NCBI GenBank assembly: GCA_904394705.1
Contig: CAJFNJ010000001.1
Span: 1 to 64,000, forward strand
Origin: Avimicrobium caecorum
GTDB lineage: Bacteria; Bacillota; Clostridia; Oscillospirales; Ruminococcaceae
Direction: 5' to 3'
DNA: 64,000 nucleotides
Position 1 is the stretch's first letter; each line of letters begins with the position of its first letter. A program made the translations under genes and the position numbers. Below, one piece after another: positions 41,717-49,374 of the stretch. The notes under the pieces are model-generated. The model was not told where the DNA came from. It did not search any database and worked only from the letters and a program-made list of their open reading frames with translations.

Positions 41717-42643
41717 CTATATTCGTTCACATACCCGCAGCTTGGCGCTGTGGCTCCGGTTATTTTCTGCCAGTTCCTCCTCCGAGGGAAGAATCGGCTT
41801 GCGGGTAATCAGTCTGGCCTGCGGGGTACGCCCGCATACGCACACCGGAAAGTCCGGCGGACAGATGCACCCCTTTGCCAGATCGGCAAATTTCTGCTTG
41901 ACCATCCGGTCCTCCAGCGAATGGAAGGTGATGATGGCAAAGCGTCCGCCCGGTGCCAGACAGTCAAACGCACGGTCCAGACACTGGGACAGATGATCCA
42001 GCTCGCTGTTCACCGCAATGCGGATGGCCTGGAAGGTCCGTTTTGCCGGATGACCGCCCTCCCGCCGGGCCGGAGCCGGAATCGACTCCTTGATGATCTC
42101 CACCAGCTGGAAGGTGGTTTCAATGGGGGCCTGTTCCCGGTGCTTCTCAATGTTCCGGGCTATTTTATAGGCAAACCGCTCCTCCCCATATTCCCGGAGG
42201 ATGCGGGTCAGCTCGTCCACACTGTAAGTGTTCACAATGTCCCGGGCGGAAAGTCCGCTCTGGCTCATGCGCATATCCAGCGGCGCGTCCACATTGTAGG
42301 AAAATCCCCGTTCGCCCCGGTCCAGCTGATGGGAGGATACTCCCAGATCCAGCAGGATTCCATTGACCTGAGGGATCTCCAGCTCCGCCAGGATGCGATC
42401 CATATCGGCGAAGTCCCCCTGCACCACCTGAGCACAGGGATAGGGCGCCAGCCGCTCGGTGGCAGCCGCGATGGCATCCGGGTCCTTGTCAATGGCGATG
42501 AGGCGTCCGGTGGTCAGGCGTTTGGCAATCTCCCGGGAATGTCCGGCGCCGCCGGCTGTGCCGTCCACATAGATGCCGTCAGGAGCGATATTCAGCGCCT
42601 CAATGCACTCATTGAGCAGCACTGAGTAATGACTAAATTCCAT
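41717..42643 (-). CDS. rsmH: 16S rRNA m4C1402 methyltransferase RsmH
   Basis: A 308-residue SAM-dependent enzyme that methylates N4 of C1402 in 16S rRNA. Seen: opening HYSVLLNECIEAL, SAM loop YVDGTAGGAGHSREI near 25-39 (normally DATLGGAGHS), catalytic-domain insertion (about 105-215) and the C-terminal ITFHSLEDRMVK near 250. ATG 42643 has GGAGG 8 bases upstream; 18 bases after the mraZ stop. Second gene of the dcw cluster. Confidence 0.95.
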   Translation of the reverse strand: MEFSHYSVLLNECIEALNIAPDGIYVDGTAGGAGHSREIAKRLTTGRLIAIDKDPDAIAAATERLAPYPCAQVVQGDFADMDRILAELEIPQVNGILLDLGVSSHQLDRGERGFSYNVDAPLDMRMSQSGLSARDIVNTYSVDELTRILREYGEERFAYKIARNIEKHREQAPIETTFQLVEIIKESIPAPARREGGHPAKRTFQAIRIAVNSELDHLSQCLDRAFDCLAPGGRFAIITFHSLEDRMVKQKFADLAKGCICPPDFPVCVCGRTPQARLITRKPILPSEEELAENNRSHSAKLRVCERI

Positions 42644-42661
42644 GTCTTTGTTCCTCCTGCG

Positions 42662-43081
42662 TCAGAATCCCAGTTCGTCCATGGCAGCAGCCACATCGTC
42701 TGCCGAAACCTCACTGCACAGGGCCTGATACTGGGCTGTATCCCAGATCTCCGCCCGCACCGAGGCACCTACTACGGTGACATCCTTGTCCAGATGGGCA
42801 TATTCCCGCAGGTTGGCGGGAATGAGGATGCGCCCCTGCTTATCCGGTTCCACTTCCACCGCACCGGCAAAGAAGAACCGCTGCAGGGTCCGGGAACGGC
42901 TCATGGGCAGAGCCTTGATCTTGGCCTCCAGTTCCGCCCACTCACTGAGCGAATAGACAAACAGACAGTTGTCCAGGCCTTTGGTGACAATGAACTTGTC
43001 CCCGAGATCTTCCCGCAGGCGCGCCGGAAAGTGAAGGCGGCCCTTGAGATCTATACTGGGATTGTATTCCCCGATCAGCAT
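42662..43081 (-). CDS. mraZ: Transcriptional regulator MraZ
   Basis: A 139-residue protein with two SpoVT/AbrB-like domains: the first opens with MLIGEYNPSIDLKGRLHFPARL, the second is at FAGAVEVEPDKQGRILIPANLREYA near 75-100, each with the DxxGR motif. MraZ binds GTGG repeats upstream of its own gene, and those are present here (43112-43136). ATG 43081 follows GGGGGTGAAGG; an open frame reaches further up but has no ribosome site and starts before the operator. First gene of the dcw cluster. Confidence 0.95.
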   Translation of the reverse strand: MLIGEYNPSIDLKGRLHFPARLREDLGDKFIVTKGLDNCLFVYSLSEWAELEAKIKALPMSRSRTLQRFFFAGAVEVEPDKQGRILIPANLREYAHLDKDVTVVGASVRAEIWDTAQYQALCSEVSADDVAAAMDELGF

Positions 43082-43111
43082 CGCCTTCACCCCCTTTTTG
43101 GTGAGGAAAAC

Positions 43112-43136
43112 ACCACTTCTCCCCACTTTTACCCAC
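43112..43136 (-). promoter_or_regulatory. MraZ boxes: three GTGG repeats at 10-bp spacing
   Basis: Minus strand GTGGG (43132-43136), GTGGG (43122-43126), GTGGT (43112-43116), each exactly 10 bases apart. They lie between the -10 box and the mraZ start, the usual position of the MraZ operator, so MraZ binding should repress the whole cluster. Confidence 0.88.
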
Positions 43137-43148
43137 TTACTTAAGTTA

Positions 43149-43177
43149 ATTATACTCATGCTTGGGTTAAATTGCAA
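43149..43177 (-). promoter_or_regulatory. dcw cluster promoter (PmraZ)
   Basis: Minus strand -35 TTGCAA (43172-43177), 17-bp spacer, -10 TATAAT (43149-43154), 12 bases upstream of the first MraZ box. It should drive the 14-kb cluster from mraZ towards ftsZ. Confidence 0.85.
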
Positions 43178-43459
43178 GACTCTTTTACCAATTCATGAAA
43201 GTTTTTTGAATGGAAAATTATGTGCAAAAAGCGGACGAAATCTCAGAAAAATACACTTTGCCTTGTAATATATTCCAAAAAGAACATATATTCGCATCCC
43301 CTCTTTCCTGAATGCGGCGTTTTCATTTTTCCAGTTATGGTAAAATATGTAATATATCGAACCACAATATATAGTGGCGCAATGAACCTCTTCCGGCTCG
43401 AAAAAGACCTCTTTCCACCACATTCGACTGATTTCTGCATGAAATATGTCACAGGACGC
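43178..43459. other. AT-rich intergenic gap, nothing recognised
   Basis: About 280 bases between the dcw promoter and the YitT gene terminator. AT-rich, no open frame with a ribosome site and no clear hairpin. Apparent frames are antisense shadows. Confidence 0.4.
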
Positions 43460-43494
43460 AAAAAACCGGCCCTCCATACGGAGAGCCGGTTCAT
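43460..43494 (-). terminator. Terminator of the YitT-family gene
   Basis: Minus strand AACCGGC-TCTCC, short loop, GGAGG-GCCGGTT, then TTTTTT. About 55 bases past the stop at 43550. Confidence 0.8.
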
Positions 43495-43549
43495 GGATAT
43501 GCCACAAAGGCCGGTGCAATATTTCCAGCCGGAACTGGGCCGGATGGGA

Positions 43550-44422
43550 TCAGTTTCCGCCCCGGAAGCCCTTGCCGATCACCTGGCTGGTGTTGGTAAT
43601 GACCACAAAGGCATGGGGATCGGCTTCCCGGATCACACGCTGGAGCCGGCTGCCCTGCTGACGGCCCATGGTGGTCATGATGACGGTGTGATCCTGGTGG
43701 GTATAGATGCCCTCTGCCCGGTAGGTGGAGGCCGAACGGTTCAGATCTTCCACAATGAACCGGCAGATGGGATCGGGATTATCGGTGATGATGGTGAAGG
43801 ACTTGCTCAGGTTCATGTTCTCCATCACGAAGTTGACGGTCAGGCTCTTGGTACCCAGACCCAGCAGGGAGAACAGTCCGGTGGTGGCGCCGAAGGCCGG
43901 GAAGGCAGCGGCGGCGATGAAGAAGTCCGCCAGGAACAGGGCGCTGCCGATGTCGGCGCTGGTGTACTTCTTGAGGATCATGGCGATGATGTCGGTGCCG
44001 CCGGTGGAAGCACCCACATTGAACAGTACTGCCGCACCCACCGAGGGCAGCAGCACGCCGAAGATCAGTTCCAGCAGGGGCTGGTCGGTCAGGGGCTGGC
44101 TCATGGGGAACAGAACCTCAAACAGGCTGAGGAAAGCGGACATGGACACAGTGACATAAGCGGTGCTGACACCGAAGCTCTTGCCGAGCATCACGGCGCC
44201 CAGGACAAGCAGGGCCAGGTTGAGCACCCAGTTGATGCCGCCCAGCGAAAGCTCGGGGAAGTAATGGCCCAGCACAACGGTGATACCGCTGACGCCGCCG
44301 AAGGAGAAGTGGTTGGGGTATTTGAAGAAGTAAGCGCCCACCGCAGTGATGAACGCTCCCACATTCCAGATCAGAAATGTTTTGAGATTTTCTCGGCTGA
44401 AAAGCTTCTGCATTGATTTCAT
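43550..44422 (-). CDS. YitT family membrane protein (DUF2179)
   Basis: A 290-residue protein: five predicted helices in the first 185 residues, with the family's conserved ASTGGTDIIAMIL near 138-150 and GGVSGITVVLGHYF near 43, then a cytosolic DUF2179 domain from about 215 (TYRAEGIYTHQDHTVIMTTM). YitT proteins are widespread in Firmicutes with no agreed function. ATG 44422 was chosen because GAGGTG lies 4-9 bases upstream; a TTG at 44434 is weaker. Own transcription unit, with a terminator at 43460-43494. Confidence 0.87.
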   Translation of the reverse strand: MKSMQKLFSRENLKTFLIWNVGAFITAVGAYFFKYPNHFSFGGVSGITVVLGHYFPELSLGGINWVLNLALLVLGAVMLGKSFGVSTAYVTVSMSAFLSLFEVLFPMSQPLTDQPLLELIFGVLLPSVGAAVLFNVGASTGGTDIIAMILKKYTSADIGSALFLADFFIAAAAFPAFGATTGLFSLLGLGTKSLTVNFVMENMNLSKSFTIITDNPDPICRFIVEDLNRSASTYRAEGIYTHQDHTVIMTTMGRQQGSRLQRVIREADPHAFVVITNTSQVIGKGFRGGN

Positions 44423-44676
44423 GTGACACCTCAAAGATTCACTTGCTGTTTGCTGTTTTGGAAAACAGTATGATTATACACATTTCCCCGGCAACTGCAA
44501 GTACTTTCGCAGCACTTCTTCGATTTTTGCAGGAAAACAGTCATTTTAGATAAAACTTCCCCCTTCCCGCCCCGGGGAATCACCGTTCTGCGCATCAGCT
44601 TTGCAGCCTGATAAAGTCACAGCAATGCGGGTTTCCGGCAATTTCCGATAATTGCAGGATTTCCGTCATTTCAGGG

Positions 44677-44708
44677 CAAAAAAACAGGAGAGCCAACGCT
44701 CTCCTGTC
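44677..44708 (-). terminator. Terminator of the thyX-mltG-U32 operon
   Basis: Minus strand ACAGGAGAGC, loop GTTG, GCTCTCCTGT, then T6. It lies immediately beyond the U32 gene stop at 44718. The rest of the 295-base gap up to 44717 shows no gene. Confidence 0.9.
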
Positions 44709-44717
44709 CTGGATCAA

Positions 44718-45941
44718 TCAGTTTTTATTCTTGCGGATGATGGTTCCCTGGGTGAAGGAGCCCTCGGGACAGGGCATGGAGAAGGCCATCATGGCATGAG
44801 GTGCCGCGGGAACCGACTCCCCTTCCCCATTGCGGATCTCCGCCACTGCCAGCTTGTAAGGGGGCTGACCGGGTTCGAGGATCTCCACCTCGTCCCCCAC
44901 AGCGAACCGGTTGCGCTGGGTACCATAGAGCCAGCCATCGGCACAGTGATCCACCACAGCCACAATATCGCATTCCCGTACATAGCCGCCGGACAGATAG
45001 CACTGATCCGGGCGTCCGTAATAGAAGCCGGTGCAGTACTCCCGGTGGCTGACCTTGTAGACTTCCTCTGCCAGCCAGCCAGCCAGGTGGTAATTCTCAG
45101 GATCAGCCACATACTGATCCACTGCCTGCCGGTAGGCATTGGTCACCACCGACACATAATAGGCACTCTTGGCCCGGCCCTCGATCTTCAGCGAGGTGAT
45201 GCCGGCATCCACCAGGTCATCGATATGGTCGATCATCGACATATCCTTGGCATTGAGAATATAGGAGCCATGCTCGTCCTCAAAGATGGGGAAATACTGT
45301 CCCGGACGCTTCTCCTCCATGAGATAGTAGCTCCATCGGCAGGGCTGGGCACATTCGCCGCGGTTGGCGTCCCGTCCAGTGAGGTAGTTGGAGAGCAGGC
45401 ACCGTCCCGAGAAGGACATGCACATGGCGCCATGCACAAAGCATTCGATCTCCAGGTCCGCAGGGGTGCGCCGGCGGATCTCCCGGATGGTCTCCAGCGA
45501 CAGTTCCCGGGCCAGCACTACCCGCTTGGCACCGAGCTTGTAGAGCTCATTGGCGGTGAGGTAGTTCACTACGCCGGTCTGGGTGGAGATGTGAATGTCG
45601 ATCTGCGGCACCAGACGGCGGGCCATCATCAGAATGCCCACATCTGCCACGATCAGCGCATCCACTCCGGCATCCGCTGCCCGGAGCAGGAACTCTTCCA
45701 GCTGGTCTGCCTCCTCATTGGTGGGCAGGATATTGCAGGTGAGGTACACCCGCACCCCATGCTCATGGGCAAACTTTACGCCGGCCCGGAGCTCCTCTTC
45801 GTTGAAGTTGCCGGCATTGGCACGCATCCCGAAGCTGGTCGCTCCCAGATAGACCGCGTCCGCACCGTATTTGACCGCAGCCTGCAGCCGCTCAAAATCG
45901 CCGGCTGGCGCCAGCACCTCCGGTTTGATCCGATTGCTCAT
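44718..45941 (-). CDS. U32 peptidase-family protein (TrhP/YrrO-like tRNA hydroxylation)
   Basis: A 407-residue protein of the U32 family, whose members TrhP (E. coli YegQ, B. subtilis YrrN/YrrO) hydroxylate wobble uridine in tRNA rather than cut peptides. Seen: the TIM-barrel start KPEVLAPAGDFERLQAAVKYGADAV, and the cysteine-rich U32 signature ECFVHGAMCMSFSGRCLLSNYLTGRDANRGECAQPC, split here as FVHGAMCMSFSGRC and NRGECAQPC near 171-205. A C-terminal beta-barrel lies from about 325. It directly follows mltG, the order found with B. subtilis yrrL-yrrO, which supports the tRNA role. ATG 45941 has AGGAGG 12 bases upstream. Confidence 0.88.
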   Translation of the reverse strand: MSNRIKPEVLAPAGDFERLQAAVKYGADAVYLGATSFGMRANAGNFNEEELRAGVKFAHEHGVRVYLTCNILPTNEEADQLEEFLLRAADAGVDALIVADVGILMMARRLVPQIDIHISTQTGVVNYLTANELYKLGAKRVVLARELSLETIREIRRRTPADLEIECFVHGAMCMSFSGRCLLSNYLTGRDANRGECAQPCRWSYYLMEEKRPGQYFPIFEDEHGSYILNAKDMSMIDHIDDLVDAGITSLKIEGRAKSAYYVSVVTNAYRQAVDQYVADPENYHLAGWLAEEVYKVSHREYCTGFYYGRPDQCYLSGGYVRECDIVAVVDHCADGWLYGTQRNRFAVGDEVEILEPGQPPYKLAVAEIRNGEGESVPAAPHAMMAFSMPCPEGSFTQGTIIRKNKN

Positions 45942-45967
45942 TCTGATGCTTTCCCTCCTGTTTTCAG

Positions 45968-47053
45968 TCAGATCCCCGCATCCCGGATATTGGCCTCATG
46001 CTCTGCCAGTGTCTGGGCATACAGGAAATTGCCGTCCTTATCGGTAATGAAGTAATAGTAGTCATGCTCTGCCGGGTAGAGCGCTGCCTTCAGCGCGTCT
46101 TCACCCGGGCTGCAGATCGGCCCCACCGGCAGTCCGTCATGGACATAGGTATTGTAGAGCTGATCATAGAAGTCCTCGGTATCGCTGCCGGCATAGGGCA
46201 GGATCTCGTCCCGGATATAAAAGACTGTCACATCCGACTGGAGCTTGGGATAGTTTGCCGGGTCATTCAGACGGTTGTGGAATACCCCCGACACATTCGC
46301 CATCTCAGACGGATAGGAACACTCGGCCTGGATCACCGAAGCCAGGGTCACCACCTCATCGATGGTCATGCCCATTTCCTCGGCACGGTCCCGGATCTCC
46401 TGATCCACAATCTGCTCGAACCGGTCCAGGAACCGGGCCGCAACACTGGCAGGAGCCTCCCCGAGATAGAAATCATAGGTATCCGGGAAGATATAGCCCT
46501 CCAGACGGTGATAGCGGTCATCGTCCGGCAGTTCCGCCACAAAGTCGTACTGACTCAGGTCGGCAGTATCCAGATAGTCCAGGAACTCATCTGCCGGGCA
46601 GACACCCTTTTCCTCCAGCAGATCCGCGATCTCCCGCAGGGAGAGACCCTCCGGGAAGGTGACCCGTGCCACATCTTCCCGCTCGCTGCCGGCAGACAGG
46701 GCCTCGACGATCTCGGCATAGCTCATATCCGAACGCAGCACATAGCTGCCCGGCTTGAGCCCCGCTCCGGCACCGGTCATACGCATATAATAATAGAATA
46801 CCGTCTTATGGCTGATGATGCCGTCTTCAGCCAGCTGAGCGGCGATCTGTCTGCCGGAACTGCCGGAGGGGATCTTGACTGTCACCTCTGCGCTGCTCTG
46901 GAAGCTGCCGCTGTAATCCGCCCAGGTATGGACGCCATAGACAGCGCCTGCCAGCACCAGTGCCGCCAGACAAATCGCCAGTATTCTGCCTTTCTTCTTT
47001 TTGACCGGACGCTCCCGCCGTCTTGTGCGGCGGCGCTGATTTTCTTCGTTCAT
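45968..47053 (-). CDS. mltG: Endolytic murein transglycosylase MltG (YceG-like)
   Basis: A 361-residue membrane-anchored glycan-cleaving enzyme that ends nascent peptidoglycan strands. N-terminal very basic tail (MNEENQRRRTRRRERPVKKKKG), membrane helix at about 24-44, a LysM-like/YceG subdomain (IPSGSSGRQIAAQLAEDGI near 61-79), and the catalytic core VIQAECSYPSEM with Glu244. C-terminal PGEDALKAALYPAEHDYYYF matches the family. It sits 40 bases downstream of the folate ligase gene and 26 before the U32 gene. Confidence 0.93.
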   Translation of the reverse strand: MNEENQRRRTRRRERPVKKKKGRILAICLAALVLAGAVYGVHTWADYSGSFQSSAEVTVKIPSGSSGRQIAAQLAEDGIISHKTVFYYYMRMTGAGAGLKPGSYVLRSDMSYAEIVEALSAGSEREDVARVTFPEGLSLREIADLLEEKGVCPADEFLDYLDTADLSQYDFVAELPDDDRYHRLEGYIFPDTYDFYLGEAPASVAARFLDRFEQIVDQEIRDRAEEMGMTIDEVVTLASVIQAECSYPSEMANVSGVFHNRLNDPANYPKLQSDVTVFYIRDEILPYAGSDTEDFYDQLYNTYVHDGLPVGPICSPGEDALKAALYPAEHDYYYFITDKDGNFLYAQTLAEHEANIRDAGI

Positions 47054-47093
47054 TTCATTCTCCTTGGATCATGGGTAGTTCTTCCGGCGGGAC

Positions 47094-47702
47094 TCAGTCC
47101 CGGCCATGGAGCCGGCTGCGGTCGGTGAGCCGGAAAAAGCTCTCGGTGACGATCATATCCACCGGAATATCATACCGTCCATAGTGCAGGAACCGCAGGA
47201 TATTGCGCCGGTAGGTAATGCCGATCTTATAGCCGTCATAGCCGGACAGGAAACGGTCATAATACCCGCCGCCATATCCCAGCCGGTAGCCCTTGAGATC
47301 ATACATCAGTGCCGGAACAATGCACAGGCTCCCGGTAAAATCGGTGAGTTTCTCACACCCCGGCACCTTGGGCTCCAATACGCCGAAGGTGCGCTTTTCC
47401 AGGTCATCCAGACTGTGAATCCGATAGAATTCCATCTGCCGGGTGCCTTCCACACACCGGGGACAGGCTACCTGTTTGCCGTCTGCCAGAGCCCGCTGAA
47501 TCAGTGGAATGGTATCCACTTCGATGGGCTTGGAAACATAGCACAGCAGAGTCTGCGCCTCCCGGTACTGATACAGCGAACAGATCCGGTCGGTGATCTG
47601 CCGATCCATCTGTGCCTTCTCCTCCGGATCCATGCCCCGCCGCATGGCTTTGGCCTTGTCCCGCAGCGAATTCTTATAAGCACGGATATCCACTTTGCGC
47701 AT
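47094..47702 (-). CDS. 5-formyltetrahydrofolate cyclo-ligase
   Basis: A 202-residue enzyme that turns 5-formyl-THF into 5,10-methenyl-THF with ATP, recycling inhibitory folate. The signature GYRLGYGGGYYDRFL is at about 140-154, with the conserved IVPALMYD nearby. ATG 47702 follows AGGGGTG. Cyclo-ligase genes (ygfA, yqgN) are often near folate users; here it stands downstream of thyX and tmk, which is a sensible folate/dTMP neighbourhood. It also has its own promoter at 47758-47787. Confidence 0.92.
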   Translation of the reverse strand: MRKVDIRAYKNSLRDKAKAMRRGMDPEEKAQMDRQITDRICSLYQYREAQTLLCYVSKPIEVDTIPLIQRALADGKQVACPRCVEGTRQMEFYRIHSLDDLEKRTFGVLEPKVPGCEKLTDFTGSLCIVPALMYDLKGYRLGYGGGYYDRFLSGYDGYKIGITYRRNILRFLHYGRYDIPVDMIVTESFFRLTDRSRLHGRD

Positions 47703-47757
47703 CGGTTTCACCCCTTTTTTGCATTCTCTCCTGGCAGTTTGCCTTGATTTTGTTACC

Positions 47758-47787
47758 AGTATACTATACCGGCTGCTTTTTTGTCTA
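47758..47787 (-). promoter_or_regulatory. Internal promoter before cyclo-ligase gene
   Basis: Minus strand TAGACA (47782-47787), 18-bp spacer, TATACT (47758-47763), in the 94-base gap between tmk and the cyclo-ligase gene. Confidence 0.55.
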
Positions 47788-47796
47788 CACCATGGG

Positions 47797-48507
47797 TCAA
47801 AATCCGTCCGATTCTGCCGGATGCTGACGGCGCAGCCAGGCATCCACTTCCGCCAGCACAGCCTGGTGAATCTGCTCCGGCGGATAGGGATCGCTGCCGT
47901 CACAGCAGCGGATCACCTTCCAGCCCCAGTGCTCCGCCGCATAGAGCGCCGCACCCCGGCAGGAGAGCAGATAGAACAGGTTGGCCTCGTGCAGATCCTT
48001 CCGGCTCTCGTCCCCGCCGTACCGCTTTTCCAGCAGCCGCCGGGAGGTGTTCGGGTCCATATCCAGATAGATCACCAGTCCCGGTTCGGGCAGTCCCATG
48101 CGGGTGTATTCCAGATCCGCCAGCCAGTCCAGATATCCATCCCACTCCTTCTGAGGGAGCTTGACCATCTGATGGCAGGCATTGGAGGTGGTGTACCGGT
48201 CCGCCAGGATCAGCCGGCCTTCCTTACAGTCCCGGTTCCAGTCGGTCTGGTAGGAGATATACCGGTCGATGCTGTAAAAGGTGGATGCCGCATAGACATT
48301 GACCTCCTCCAGGCTGCCGATCTCCCCGTTCAGGTACATCTGCACCGGAATGGAGGATTTGTGGGCATAGTCCGGGAAGGAGATGCGCCGCACCGGCGTT
48401 CCGGCGGCGGTGAGGCTCTCCGCCAGCAGACCAGCCTGGGTGGCCTTGCCGCTGCCGTCCAGCCCCTCGATAACGATCAGACGGCTTGTATTACTGCTCT
48501 TCGGCAT
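47797..48507 (-). CDS. tmk: Thymidylate kinase
   Basis: A 236-residue kinase that turns dTMP into dTDP. P-loop GLDGSGKAT at 15-23, DRYTTSN near 101-107 (the DRY/H motif), and the LID-like segment with SRRLLEKRYGGDES near 154-168. Slightly longer than the usual 205-215 residues. It starts 17 bases inside the thyX gene, so thymidylate synthesis and phosphorylation are translationally coupled. GGGAGAGG lies 9 bases before ATG. Confidence 0.93.
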   Translation of the reverse strand: MPKSSNTSRLIVIEGLDGSGKATQAGLLAESLTAAGTPVRRISFPDYAHKSSIPVQMYLNGEIGSLEEVNVYAASTFYSIDRYISYQTDWNRDCKEGRLILADRYTTSNACHQMVKLPQKEWDGYLDWLADLEYTRMGLPEPGLVIYLDMDPNTSRRLLEKRYGGDESRKDLHEANLFYLLSCRGAALYAAEHWGWKVIRCCDGSDPYPPEQIHQAVLAEVDAWLRRQHPAESDGF

Positions 48508-49282
48508 GGCGAATCCTCTCCCTCAGCTGACGGTATTCCTCCCGGACATCTGCCATTTTGCCGCAGCTCATCTTTCCCTCGGGACAGGGACCGCTCACAC
48601 AGCTCGGACCGGCGTTTACAAACAGGGTGGGCGCCACCTCCGATACCTGCCGCAGCATTTCCTTTGCCACCGCCCGGATCTCCCACTGGGCACGGTTGCA
48701 GCAGCGGTGCCGGAAGAAGTGCAGCAGCTCCCGGGCATTCATGGTCATGATCATGTTGGTGTCGGCGGCATTGGGCAGTACGAACCGGGCATCTTCAATG
48801 GCCATCTTCTCAGCCTGACGCCGGGCAGCCTTCTCCTCCATGCCCTCTGCCATCAGCTCGGCAGTGTGCCGCTCCTTGAGCCGGTCTGCCAGGGCGTCAT
48901 AGGACTGGATGGCATTCTGCATGGCCTGGTTGTAGATTGCCAGGGTCTCGGGGTCCTTTTCGATCTCCGGCGGTGTGACAAAGGAGAACTGCCTCTCCCG
49001 GACATACCGCTGGCTCTGGACACTGAAGGACGCGATACGGTGCCGGGTGATCTGTGCCAGCAGCGACCGGGAAACCCCTTCAATGCCGAAGGTGAAGCTC
49101 ACGTGCTCAATGGGGCTCTCGTGTCCCATCGAGGCGAGCATCTCCACAAACTCTGCCGCCTTTTCATCGGTGAGCTTGTCCAGCAGGGTATCCACGCCGG
49201 ACGCGCTGTAACAGAGCTTGGCTGCCGCGGCAATATACCGCTCGGGATCGGGTGTGTGAGTGAGAAGTGTTACCTTTGCCAT
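48491..49282 (-). CDS. thyX: Flavin-dependent thymidylate synthase ThyX
   Basis: A 263-residue FAD-dependent enzyme that methylates dUMP using methylene-THF and NADPH. The ThyX motif RHRIASFSVQSQRY occupies residues 80-93. Also seen are HESPIEHVSFTFGIEG near 54-69 and NARELLHFFRHRCCNRAQWEI near 182-202. A C-terminal extension with CVSGPCPEGKMSCGKM carries four cysteines in a possible metal site. AAGGAGG is 6 bases before ATG. Operon partner tmk overlaps its 3' end by 17 bases. Confidence 0.95.
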   Translation of the reverse strand: MAKVTLLTHTPDPERYIAAAAKLCYSASGVDTLLDKLTDEKAAEFVEMLASMGHESPIEHVSFTFGIEGVSRSLLAQITRHRIASFSVQSQRYVRERQFSFVTPPEIEKDPETLAIYNQAMQNAIQSYDALADRLKERHTAELMAEGMEEKAARRQAEKMAIEDARFVLPNAADTNMIMTMNARELLHFFRHRCCNRAQWEIRAVAKEMLRQVSEVAPTLFVNAGPSCVSGPCPEGKMSCGKMADVREEYRQLRERIRHAEEQ

Positions 49283-49303
49283 GCTTGTCCTCCTTGGGTT
49301 CCA

Positions 49304-49331
49304 GGAAAAGGGAGCCCTTTCCGGGCCCCCG
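49304..49331 (-). terminator. Terminator of the cysteine-rich gene
   Basis: Minus strand GGGGGCCC, five-base loop, GGGCTCCC (one G-U), then TTTTCC. Placed between the Cys-rich gene (stop 49375) and thyX (start 49282). Confidence 0.7.
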
Positions 49332-49374
49332 TTTTCCAGTGATGGTGTGTATGGATATTTGGGAATCCTTCCCG

